Shown here: one piece after another, positions 32,341 through 42,131 of the stretch
How the letters are laid out: each line of letters opens with the position of its first letter
Numbering within the stretch: the stretch's first letter is position 1
Source: Cepaea nemoralis
Lineage: Eukaryota > Mollusca > Gastropoda > Stylommatophora > Helicidae
Assembly: GCA_014155875.1 (NCBI GenBank)
Contig: JACEFZ010026901.1
Location: 1 to 64,000, forward strand
DNA length: 64,000 bases
Reading direction: 5' to 3'
Made by a program: the position numbers and the translations under genes
The notes under the pieces: generated by a model
What the model saw: only the letters and a program-made list of their open reading frames with translations
Told to the model about the DNA's origin: nothing
The model's database searches: none

Positions 32341-32930
32341 GAAGAAATACAAACTAGAATCAATTCTGGAAATAAGATATACTATGCACTACAACATCTA
32401 CTAAAATCAAAGGCGCTATCTCGTAACACCAAGATCAAAATATACAAACACTGATCAGAGCAGTTGTGCTGTATGACTCTGAAACCTGGAGTACAACGAA
32501 AGGAGACGAAGCCTTGCTACAAACCTTTGAGAACAAAGTTTTAAGACGCATCTTTGGACCCATTAGGGATACACAAAGTGGAGAGTGGAAAAGAAGAAGT
32601 AACAAAGACATTTATAATCTGTTTAAGTCCCCGCTAATCACTGGTATCATGAAGGCTAATAGACTACAATGGCTGGGGCACATAGAAAGAATGGAAGATA
32701 ATAGGGAAACAAAACTCGCTTACACTCAGGAAATAAATGACCGTAGACCCCGAGGTAGACCAAGAAGACGGTGGAGAGATAATATATATACAGACCTACA
32801 AGCACTTGGAATCAACGACTGGCAAGAGAAGGTCAACCAGAAAGACGAATGGAGACGGATTGTATCTGCAGCAAAGAACCTCAATGGCTCGGAACGCTGA
32901 AGGAGAAGAAGAAGAAGTTGTATCAGTGTA
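32341..32930 (+). mobile_element. LINE-J C-terminal part with (GAA)n tail
   Basis: After the W element the polyprotein continues QTRINSGNKIYYALQHLLKS, then AVVLYDSETWSTTKGDEALL, QTFENKVLRRIFGPIRD, LQWLGHIERM, RRPRGRPRRRWRDNIYTDLQ and WRRIVSAAKNLNGSER. This is the usual LINE end after the RT thumb. A GAAGGAGAAGAAGAAG tail follows. The 144-residue open part is intact but lacks RT and endonuclease motifs. A second 3' fragment is at 53790. Confidence 0.88.
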
Positions 32931-33184
32931 TGTTTATTGTTTGTGTCTGACAAAGGCTTTAGCCGCAATGTCAATTTTGTCATTTGATAGCGTGGTCTAG
33001 TAAAGATTGCCGATTCTAATCTCGTTGTCCTTGATTCACTCATTGTGTGTTTATTAGTTAACATATGCTGGTTTAATATAAAATTATGAGACCTATGGTG
33101 CCATCTCAATGGTTTGATACAAATTGTGTCCTTATTCCATAGTTGTAGGTTCATCTGTATGATAGACCTGGCTAATAAAGACAC

Positions 33185-33385
33185 ATTTTTGTAGGAGTGT
33201 CTAGCTGGTCTTGCGTCTAAGTACACTTGTTCCTGCAGTGAGGAGCCGTTGTCATTTGGAGATGACAGGTTCGAATCCCGGTCGGTAACTATAGCTTTCA
33301 ATTGTTATGTTGTCTAGAGCGTCCTCTAATCTCTACTTCCTTCTTCTCACTTCTATGAGCGGCAAACAATGTGTTTATTTATGAA
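33185..33385 (+). mobile_element. SINE-G
   Basis: The head has GCGTCTAAGTACACTTG, GGAGATGACAGGTTCGAATC (strong B box) and CCGGTCGGTAACTAT. The body has GTCCTCTAATCTCTACTTCC and CTATGAGCGGCAAACA. It is related to the copies at 29915 and 41250. Confidence 0.7.
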
Positions 33386-33649
33386 CAGGTAAAAATTTTG
33401 GCAGGCAGAGCCCTTAATCTCTAGAAGGCAATCAGCATTCTCTATGGAAGAAGGATTCCAGAAAATTGTCCTCGACCATAGAAGTCAGAACATGTTGGCC
33501 CAAGTGGCATGGGGATGGAAAGTGGACATCTACGCACTACATTAGATGCTTTGCACAACGCCCAGCAAACATTGATTGAAGAAGAAGACGAGGAATTGCC
33601 TGGCATATTTCGCTGCGTCTCGCCAGGTACATATTGCAGTTATATAGGG

Positions 33650-33802
33650 TGTATATTTAATAACTGTATTGTTTGAAAATATTGCCTGTCCAAGTTTTGT
33701 ATTCCCCCTCTGTAAAGTTCATGCAACATAATAGGTAAATACAAAACTTGGACCGGCAGTATTTTCAAACACTGCACAGTTATTAAAAATACACCCTGTA
33801 TA
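33650..33802. mobile_element. MITE-P copy
   Basis: Arms TTGAAAATATTGCCTGTCCA and GGACCGGCAGTATTTTCAA pair with few mismatches. Outer ends are GGGTGTATATTTAATAACTG and AGTTATTAAAAATACACCC, inside TATA sequence. Confidence 0.88.
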
Positions 33803-33969
33803 TATCATATGAGGTGAGTAGACGAAACATAATTTGGCTGAAACACACAACAGACATAATCCCTCATTCATACATTAATGTACACTAATCTTTTTCTGGG
33901 GATTAAATAGACCACAGAAAATACTTTCTCTCCACATTTTAACAGCACCAGAGACTGTGTGTTATTTAC

Positions 33970-34150
33970 AGGGTGTATGATAGTATAGTGTAGTGTAGTA
34001 TGATAGTGACCGTGCAGTGTTTGAAAATATTGCCGGTCCAAGTTTTGTATATACCTATTTCGTTGCATGAACTTTAAAGAGGGTGAATACAAAACTGGAT
34101 CCGCAATATTTTCATACAGTGCATAGCCATTAAAAATACATCCTATATTT
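33970..34150. mobile_element. MITE-P copy
   Basis: CAGTGTTTGAAAATATTGCC and GCAATATTTTCATACAGTGC are the inner arms. The left end is altered by a TAGTGTAGTGTAGTATGATA insertion or expansion. Confidence 0.85.
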
Positions 34151-34179
34151 CACCAAAACAGAATTCATATGCTTTATAA

Positions 34180-34398
34180 GTTAGTTGGTTGCATATCCTT
34201 TACAGGACGTTGCAGTCAACATCAGCATTGTTTTCTGCTGCTGTGATCTTTGGAAAGTTAACGTTCAGTAGTTTGCCATTGCTTTCTGAACGACTGCCAC
34301 CCATACCATTTTCGTAAAAAATAACGCAACGCGGTCTGCGATAACGCGTGTATACGGGATCACGAACCACGCCTGTAACCCCTTCGCCACGGTGGAGG
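34180..34398 (-). mobile_element. SINE-A, inverted
   Basis: GTTGCATATCCTTTACAGGA, CAGTAGTTTGCCATTGC, CAACGCGGTCTGCGATAA and TGTAACCCCTTCGCCACGG in plus order. It adjoins the LINE-R 3' tail. Confidence 0.85.
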
Positions 34399-34406
34399 CC
34401 ATATGA

Positions 34407-37165
34407 TGTATCAATCAATCAATCATGTGCCATGCCGGAAAGCGTGGGCGGTCATGACTCGCCATTTCACTCGATCACCAGTGTCGTGGATCAGCTCAGT
34501 GTTCCTGTCTCGTCCATGCCATGTGGCCAAGCCATCCAGGTATTTTGGTCTCGGTCTTCCTCTTGGTCTGTTCCCTTCGATCTTGCCAGTTGTCACTAAG
34601 TTCTCCAATCCATTTCTTCTCATAACATGTCCAAAAAATTTTGACTGTCTACGTCTAATTTCTCTAATCAGTTTACGTTGTTCATTTGTCTCCTGTAGTA
34701 CTTGGTCATTGGTTTTTCTGTCTGTCCATGGTATTCTTTGCATTCTCCTCAGAAACCACATTTCTGCAGCCATCAGATGCTTTTCAGCTTGACTGTTCAT
34801 TGTCCAAGTTTCACATCCATACAAAAGAACAGGCTCTATGTATCCCCTCAACACTCTTTTTCTCGTTTCAATTGACATCTTTTTATTGGTCAGAATGTTT
34901 TTCATCTTGCTAAAGGCTACTTTCGCCATGGCGATTCTTGTTCTAATCTCTTCAAGGCATCTCCCATCAGATGTTATAACTGTTCCAAGATAATTGTACC
35001 GATTCACTTGTTGAAGAATATTTCCATTTACTTGTATATTACTTTGAGGCACTTCTTCCTTCCTACTGACGACCATAACCTGAGTCTTTTTACAATTTAA
35101 TTCTAACCCCAGCTGCTCACTGTGTACAACAACCGCATCTACTAATTGTTGCAGGTCCTGCGCATTGTCTGCAATTAATACTGTATCATCTGCATATCTA
35201 ATGTTATTGATGTTTCGTCCTCCAATGCTGATTCCATTTATATCCTCTACATTTCTGAAAATATTTTCACTGTACAGGGAAAAAATGATCTGGAGACATT
35301 ACACATCCCTGCCTAACACCTCTCTTAATTGGCTGATACTGTCCCACTTCATTATCAATCCTTATTGCAGCTTGTTGTTTCCAATATATGTTTTTTATAA
35401 GTCTAATGTCTTTCCCATCAATTTGTAGATCTGATAGCATATCCACCATGCTGACATGTCTAACGCTATCAAAAGCTTTTGTATAGTCGATAAAGCAAAG
35501 ATGTATATCCTTGTTTACTTCTATAGCACGTTCAATAACTGTTCGCAGCATATACACAGCATTTACTGTTCCCTTTCCTTCTACAAACCCGCATTGTTCT
35601 TCCCCTATTTCAGGTTGTATCTTCTTCCTCATTCTTTGCATGATAATTCTTAGCAAAATCTTTGTGATGTGACTCATTATACTAATTGTTCTGTGTTGAT
35701 CACATTCCAAGGTTCCTGATTTCTTTGGGATTGCAATAAATATAGAGTTACATAAATCAGGAGGTATATCTCCAGTATCATATAATGTGTTCAGCAGTCT
35801 GGTGACTTGCTCTTGTCCAAATTCTTCTAAAGCTTTAATCATTTCTGTTGTGATGTTATCTGCACCGGGGGCCTTGCCAGCTTTCATATGCTTAAGAACA
35901 TTTTGAACCTCCATCTCCAAAATTGGCGGTCCTTCATTATTAAATCTAATATCATACTGTTCGTCTCTGTTATCATCATAAAGTTGTTTCACATAATCTG
36001 TCCATACCTGTAGAATCTGGTCTTTTTCTATTATGATTTTGCCATATTCAGTTTTTAGACACCCTGTTGATGTACTTGTTCTTTTATTAGTAAGTTCCTG
36101 AATTCTTTTGTGCACTAATTTGGTGTTTTGACTGTTGTGTTGGCTTTCAATTTCTGAGCACTTTTCCTCAAGCCATTTTTCTTTTGCCTCCTTACATAAT
36201 GTTCTGACTTGTCTGTGAATTTCTTCATATTTGACATAACTATTTTTGTTGAGTCTTCTTGTTTCCATGAGGTGTAAAATTTCTGCAGTCATCCATTTCT
36301 TACGATCCACCTTCTTTAATTTTGGAATAGTTGTTTCTGCAGCTACATTGATTGAATTCTTCAACGTTTCCCATTGATCATCCACATCCTGGAATAGGAT
36401 CTCTAGATCGGACAAAATTTCAAATCTGTTCTGTACTTCTATGTTGAATTTGTTTTGTATTCCTTGTCATTACTCAATGTACATAAATCATATTTAGTGT
36501 TTCCTGTTATATACTTGACTTTCTTCAACTTTATCCTCAATGTTCCTGTGAGTAATCTGTGGTCACTATAACAATCAGCACTGGGAACTGTTTTTGCTAT
36601 TGTTAATGCGTTTCTAAATCTTCTGCTAATCAGAATGTAGTCAATCTGGTTTCTAATCCTGCTATCTGGACTCCTCCATGTCCATAATCTTCTAGGGTGT
36701 TGTTTGAACCAGGTGTTTCCTACAATCATTTCCTGTTATTTTGCCCACTCTACGAGTCTGTATCCTCTTTCATTTCTCTCTCCTAAACCATAGTTTCCTA
36801 CTGTGTAGCTATCTCCTTGATTTCCTACTTTTGCATTGAAGTCCCCTATTATGATGTTTATTTCTGACTTTTTACATTTCTTTAAGGCAGACTCAATATC
36901 GTTATAAAATTCTTCTACACTATCTTCACTGGATTCTCCTGTTGGGGCATATACTTGAATAATATTTATGCTAAAAGGTCTGCCACTTAACTTAACTAGT
37001 AGAACTCTGTCCGACACGGCCCAATATCCTTGAATAGATGTTGATGTTTTCCGATCCAGAATAATTGCCACTCCCCTATGACGATCTTCACCTCCAGAAT
37101 ATATAGATGTATATGATGTATATGATGTATACTTCTTCGAAATGCGCCTGCCGAGATACAACAAA
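34407..37165 (-). mobile_element. LINE-R, APE endonuclease plus RT, nearly complete but broken
   Basis: This is the fullest LINE in the window. The endonuclease part (37164-36439) has IYSGGEDRHRGVAIILD, VLLVKLSG, INIIQVYAPT, IIIGDFNAKVGN and SRIRNQIDYILI, then CYSDHRLLTGTL; the DFNA, IDYI and SDHR motifs are APE catalytic blocks. The RT (36415-35267 and on) has MKAGKAPGADNITTEMIKAL, IAIPKK, HLCFIDYTKAFDSV, IKRGVRQGCVMSPD and NIRYADDTVLIADN. The C-terminus (35076-34423) ends TAHAFRHGT, and the tail is (TGAT)n. Breaks: an in-frame stop after VEWAK, a frameshift between the two domains near 36420, and a frameshift after MSPD near 35280. The 5' end is truncated within the endonuclease. It is RTE/CR1-like in layout; clade uncertain. 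Confidence 0.92.
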
Positions 37166-37460
37166 ATATGCCAGGCAACAAATCTTGCAACTTATTGTTT
37201 GTGGCTTCTGCTTGTAAAACATGATATGTCGAATATAATTTGCCACACATAAGAAGACTTTCTCTCAAGCCATATCGGGCTATGTTATTTGATATATTAT
37301 ATCACGCGAACATAAACACGCCTGTAACATGACTAATGGCTACCGGCGGTTCTGTTTGATAATGGGAATTAGCAACACTCGTCTGTCTGTCGTCTGTTTA
37401 ATCCGCGGGAAAAGATTAGTGTACAGTTGCAGAATCGATACCGTCAAAGCCAGATGTAAA
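37166..37460. other. Unassigned sequence
   Basis: It lies between the LINE-R 5' edge and a minisatellite. Nothing recognised. Confidence 0.4.
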
Positions 37461-37700
37461 CGGGGCAAGGAATTCACAATTCCCCAGAATAGCTGTAAGG
37501 AATTAATAATTCCCCAGAATGGCTGTAGGAATTCACAATTCACCAGAATGGCTGTAAGGAATTAACAGTTCTTCAGAATGGTTGTAAGGAATTCACGATT
37601 TACAAGAATGGCTGCAAGGAATTCACAATTCACCAGAATGGCTGTAAGGAGTTCTAATCCACCAGAATGACATTAAGGAATTCACAATTCATCAGAATGG
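37461..37700. repeat. Minisatellite, ~31-bp unit
   Basis: Seven or eight units of AATGGCTGTAAGGAATTCAC plus AATTCACCAG. Confidence 0.92.
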
Positions 37701-37784
37701 ATGGAGTCATGGGCATCTCATAGGGGAACTCCGAGGTTGATCAAAGAAGACTTGATGTAACAAAACGTAAGTCCTGAAGTAGAA

Positions 37785-38505
37785 ACGTGCTGTAAGTTTG
37801 TGAAGTGTTGGGACCACCACATATTTCAGGCCTGAATGCACGGAGGTTTGTGAAGTTTTAGCGCCACCACATATTTCAGGCCTGAGTGCACGGAGGTTTG
37901 TGAAGTGTTAGCGCCACCACATATTTCAGGCCTGAGTGCACGGAGGTTTGTGAAGTGTTAGCGCCACCACATATTTCAGGCCTGAGTGCACGGAGGTTTG
38001 TGAAGTGTTAGCGCCACCACATATTTCATGCCTGAGTGCACGGAGGTTTGTGAAGTGTTAGCGCCACCACACATTTCAGGCCTGAGTGCACGGAGGTTTG
38101 TGAAGTGTTAGCGCCACCACACATTTCATGCCTGAGTGCACGGAGGTTTGTGAAGTGTTAGCGCCACCACATATTTCATGCCTGAGTGCACGGAGGTTTG
38201 TGAAGTCTTAGCGCCACCACATATTTCAGGCCTGAGTGCACGGAGGTTTGTGAAGTGTTAGCGCCACCACATATTTCAGGCCTGAGTGCACGGAGGTTTG
38301 TGAAGTGTTAGCGCCACCACATATTTCATGCCTGAGTGCACGGAGGTTTGTGAAGTGTTAGCGCCACCACATATTTCATGCCTGAGTGCACGGAGGTTTG
38401 TGAAGTGTTAGCGCCACCACATATTTCAGGCCTGAGTGCACGGAGGTTTGTGAAGTGTTAGTGCCATCACATATTTCAGGCCTGAGTGCACGGAGCAATA
38501 AATGG
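37785..38505. repeat. Minisatellite, exact 50-bp unit, ~14 copies
   Basis: GGAGGTTTGTGAAGTG, TTAGCGCCACCACATATTTC and AGGCCTGAGTGCAC make one unit. The period is exactly 50 (for example GGAGG at 37842, 37892, 37942). Units differ mainly by CAGG/CATG and ACATAT/ACACAT, so homogenisation is recent. Confidence 0.96.
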
Positions 38506-38511
38506 ACAGTC

Positions 38512-38758
38512 TTTCCCTCCTGCCCTCTCTGTGGTGAAGAGGTACGGACGCAATTCGTAATTCCGCATACCGCTTTCAAAACACAGCTGCGAGCGATTTA
38601 GCAGCAGACCGCCTTGCGTAGGATTTTATGAAATGGTATGGGTGCCGGTCTTTCATAAAGCAATGGCAAACTATTGAAATTAAACTTGCCAAGAAATAAC
38701 AAACAGCCAACAAATGCTGAAGTTGACTACAATGCCCTGTAACTGATATTCAACTAAC
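38512..38758 (+). mobile_element. SINE-A, full length
   Basis: Head GTGGTGAAGAGGTACGGACG, B-box region GCTTTCAAAACACAGCTGCG, AGCAGACCGCCTTGCGTAGG, AAGCAATGGCAAACTATTGA and the 3' block TTGACTACAATGCCCTGTAA. Confidence 0.85.
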
Positions 38759-38996
38759 TTTTTAACCTGACGGGATGACGTGAATTGTGTCAGACCATAA
38801 ATCGCGCAATCTATTGTTTGTGACTTCGTTAATCAAGTTCACTACAGGAAAACATTGTTTTGAAATAAACATATCTTTATTTTAACAGTTGTAATATTTC
38901 AGCAGACAGCAAGCAATCTAACAATTGTTTTTGTGTTAATTTCTTCAACTTATATGTTTATCCAATTTACTATATACAACAATTCAAACAACAAGA

Positions 38997-39378
38997 AGGG
39001 GGCTGAGTGGTCTCGAGGTATGGTGTCCACCTCGAGTGTTGAAGGTCCCAGGTTCAAGCCCCTGTCAGGACCGGGATTTTTTTCACGCGGACTTATAGTA
39101 ACAAAATTTCCACTGGTCTCCGGGTGGCGAGATCGTAAAAAATCCCTTGGCAGTTGGAAATAGAAAAAGAGTAGCCTAACGGCGTTGCCCGGGCAAAATC
39201 TCGAGTTAAAAATCAACCCAAAGTATTTCAGGATCCTCGCCGGTGCTACTAAGTTCGTGCACTGAGCTGAGTTTCTCCTGACTCAGGCTTGAGTTAGAAG
39301 TAGAACGAAGCACTTATGAGTTACACCCGTGGCCGTGATGTTGATCCGTGGACTAAACTAAACTAAACTAAACCATAC
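38997..39378 (+). mobile_element. SINE-D, (ACTAA)n tail
   Basis: GGGGGCTGAGTGGTCTCGAG and GGTTCAAGCCCCTGTC are the A/B boxes. A short deletion removes the CGTGTGTATT block present in other copies (near 39132). The tail is at 39353-39374. Confidence 0.88.
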
Positions 39379-39399
39379 AAAAACAAATGCCACAGATAC

Positions 39400-39735
39400 A
39401 ACCTGTCGCGAATAGGTGAAATGTTAGAACCATCACACTTTGAGAGGCGGGAATGCACCCACGAATTGGTGGCAAATCTCTCTTTACCTTGTGGACGACG
39501 AAATCAGGTCGCGAAGTCCCGCTCGACCGCGCTATTACATTATCAGCGCAACCTCATAACTATTATCTCAAAACTGAGAGCGAAGACAAGGAGAACTTTC
39601 AACCAGATAGCGGTGAGAACGAGTAGTAGTATGACTCTTCACTGGCTGTTGAACGAGGGGACGGAGCACGTATGGGAATGTCCTGAGTGCAGTGAGGTCG
39701 ATTTTTAGCTAAACTCAACTCAACCTCATAACTAT
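39400..39735 (+). mobile_element. Retroposon F copy
   Basis: GACTCTTCACTGGCTGTTGA, ACGAGGGGACGGAGCACGTA, TGGGAATGTCCTGAGTGCAG and the CTAAACTCAACTCAACC tail. The plus frame HWLLNEGTEHVWECPECSEV may be a residue of a LINE C-terminus from which F derives. Confidence 0.65.
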
Positions 39736-40138
39736 ACCACAAACGCACCGGTGACGCGACTATACGTAGCTTCTTTTTGTATTTGTTTGGTAATATTCAC
39801 TATGCTTGATCCTAGCCATACCTCATTAAGCTTAGTGCATCTGTTTCTATTTTTCTCAGTGAAGTGCATGTTCTGATAATTGTTGATAATTTTCCTTTCA
39901 TCTGCTGCTTCGAATCTTATTATTTTCCTCCCTGTGCTTTGTCTCTACTTTCCCGCTCCAATCATTTCAGGGGAAATTGCGTGTGAATGCTTCCCCCGCG
40001 GGAAAATAGAACATTAATTAGAACGTTGATGTAAAGACAAAAATTCGGCAATAACACGATGTAAAAGAAAAAAATAATTTAAAGCAAACATTGGCGCTAA
40101 CATTGGCAAACATTGTGGGGGATCTATGGTGTCCTCTA
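39736..40138. other. Unassigned sequence
   Basis: No gene or shared repeat seen. Confidence 0.4.
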
Positions 40139-40470
40139 GTACATCTGAATTCTTGATGTTGGTATTGTTCGTGTTACTGTTCCTGTTTTTGTTGTTGCTG
40201 CTGCCGTTGTATTGCTATTAGTTTTCTGGTTCTGTTGTTGTTAATATTGCTTTATGTGTTGTTGCTATTGTTTTTAATATTACTGTTGTTGTTACAGACG
40301 GTTTTCCTATTGTTGTTGCTGTAGCTGTTGTGAATGATTGCTGTTCCGGGTTTTTTCCCGCTGTTATTGCTACTGTTCTTTTTATTCCTGCTGCTGGTGT
40401 TGTTACTGTTCTTTGGGTTGCTGCTTATATTGTTATTCCTGATACTGTTGTTACCCTATGCAGTACTGGA
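40139..40470. repeat. Degenerate GTT/TTGCTG low-complexity tract
   Basis: Repeats of TTGTTGTTGCTG and TGTTACTGTT without a fixed period. It gives spurious hydrophobic open frames. Confidence 0.75.
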
Positions 40471-40639
40471 AGGCTCCGCTATACGTCGCTTCGGTTTACG
40501 TCGTTTGGCTATAACGTCGTTGTCACAATGTGTCGTAACTTCACTTTCCGCCATAACGTCGTCACCTGTGTAGACACCTGTATAGTGTTTCGCTATACAT
40601 CGTTTCACTTAAAGTCGCTTTTTCCAAGAACTTAACCCC

Positions 40640-41118
40640 GACGTTAACCGGGCCTTCCAGTAATGTGTGGCTGCTGGTTTTCAAGTGACTTATGGTTCCA
40701 TCGACGATGAACTGTACTTTTCGCTGCGGACTTTTGTGTTGGCATTCTGGCAGCGGCCTTTTGCATAGTATGCCAGTGCGATCTGTTGGGTTGTCGAGAC
40801 TCCTGTATGTTCCACTTTTCACATGGGGCAGTGAGGAGCATTTTGTGTGATATTCACTGGTACTTCTTCTGCGTTCATCCGGATTTTTCCCCCCCGGATG
40901 TGACTGCGTTGTGCCTGTTTACAGCAGAGTTGCGTTCTTACGCCGTTAGGCCGACACATCCGACTTCTGCGGGCATTTGTTGACCGGGTTAACCTTCCCG
41001 GGATTCACTGGTACAGGAACGGAGCATTATGGGACGTCCCATCGCCGTGAAAATGGAACCGTGACTACCTACCTACCTACCTACCTACCTACCTACCTAC
41101 CTACCTACCTACCTAGCT
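40640..41118 (+). mobile_element. Retroposon E with nested insertion, (CCTA)n tail
   Basis: GGTTCCATCGACGATGAACT, GGCATTCTGGCAGCGGCCTT, GAGGAGCATTTTGTGTGATA and GGAACGGAGCATTATGGGA are E blocks. The tail has drifted to (CTAC)n at 41065-41115, eleven or more units. A 140-bp element splits it at 40863-41002. Confidence 0.88.
40863..41002 (-). mobile_element. 140-bp short retroposon nested in E, 11-bp TSD
   Basis: ATTCACTGGTA flanks it at 40852-40862 and 41003-41013. On the minus strand it begins CCCGGGAAGGTTAACCCGGT and ends GATGAACGCAGAAGAAG. The AGAAGAAG end resembles the LINE-J tail at 32905. I see no tRNA-like boxes. Confidence 0.85.
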
Positions 41119-41199
41119 AAAAAAACTAAAGCTAAAATCAAAACTAAACTAAAACTGAACTAAGTATTGTTGTTACAGTTCTTTCCAGAGAAAATTGCA

Positions 41200-41360
41200 C
41201 TCGTGAACCCAATGTCGTAGCCGGAAATCGAAGCCACAACTGTAGGAGAGCTAGACAGGTGGTGAAACCACTTCGCCAAGGAGCCTCTTTACTTAGAGGT
41301 GACAATTTCGAATCTCCATGTCCTCGTAACTATCAATGTTAATGTTGTTGCTGGTGTTTA
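41200..41360 (+). mobile_element. SINE-G-like tRNA-type fragment
   Basis: TACTTAGAGGTGACAATTTC, GAATCTCCATGTCCTCGTAA and CTATCAATGTTAATGTTG match the B-box region of SINE-G. ACTTCGCCAAGGAGCC just before is a SINE-A-type head complement. Confidence 0.5.
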
Positions 41361-41397
41361 TTCTTAACGCCAATTAACATGAGTGTGTGTCTCATGA

Positions 41398-41489
41398 CAG
41401 TGTGTTTGTTGTCCTCATGACAGTTTATTTGTTGTCCTCATGACAGTTTGTTGTCCTCATGACAGTTTGTTGCCCTCGTAACAGTTTGT
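41398..41489. repeat. 18-bp minisatellite, left part
   Basis: Units of TTGTCCTCATGACAGTTTGT. The last unit has the variant GCCCTCGTAACAG, which is also the first unit on the far side of the W element at 44150. Confidence 0.92.
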
Positions 41490-42034
41490 GTGAGAGAGTG
41501 TGGTTGAGTGAGTGTGTGTGTGTGTGTGAAGGATTGTGTGTTAGAGAGTGAGACAGTGGGAGAGTTGATGTGTTAGTGTGTGTGTGTGTGTGTGTGTGAG
41601 CGCGCGCATGCGTGTGAGTGTGTGTATATGAAAGAATACAGACAGAGAGAGAGAGAGAGCTGAGCAGATGCATGTCGTGTAACACGCATGTTATGTAACA
41701 CGCGAATCCATATGTTTGTGTATTCTCATCTGTCATATTATCAGTTAAATACCATTTGATTTTATCATGCATAATATAAACTCATGTTCATTACTGTAGT
41801 TTGAGTGAGAGAGTCAGTGAGTGTGAATGAGAGACAGAACGAGTGAGCGTGAGAGTAAATGAGTGAGCGGGAGAGTGAATGAGTGAGCGGGAGAGTGAAT
41901 GAGTGAGCGGGAGAGTGAATGAGTGAGCGGGAGAGTGAATGAGTGAGCGTGAGAGTGAATGAGTGAGCGTGAGAGTGAATGAGAGGGAGAGTGAATGAAT
42001 GAGCGGAAGAGTGAATATGTGAGCGTGAGAGTGA

Positions 42035-42073
<39 letters not shown>

Positions 42074-42088
42074 TAGAGAGAGAGAGAT

Positions 42089-42131
<43 letters not shown>

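Noticed and set aside
36439..37164. Host APE-type endonuclease or a craniofacial-development-protein-like gene
   Set aside because: The domain is the N-terminal part of LINE-R, followed by RT in the same orientation; such names in databases usually derive from this LINE type.
37785..38505. CRISPR-like array
   Set aside because: Repeats are directly tandem with a 50-bp period and no unique spacers; eukaryotic minisatellite.
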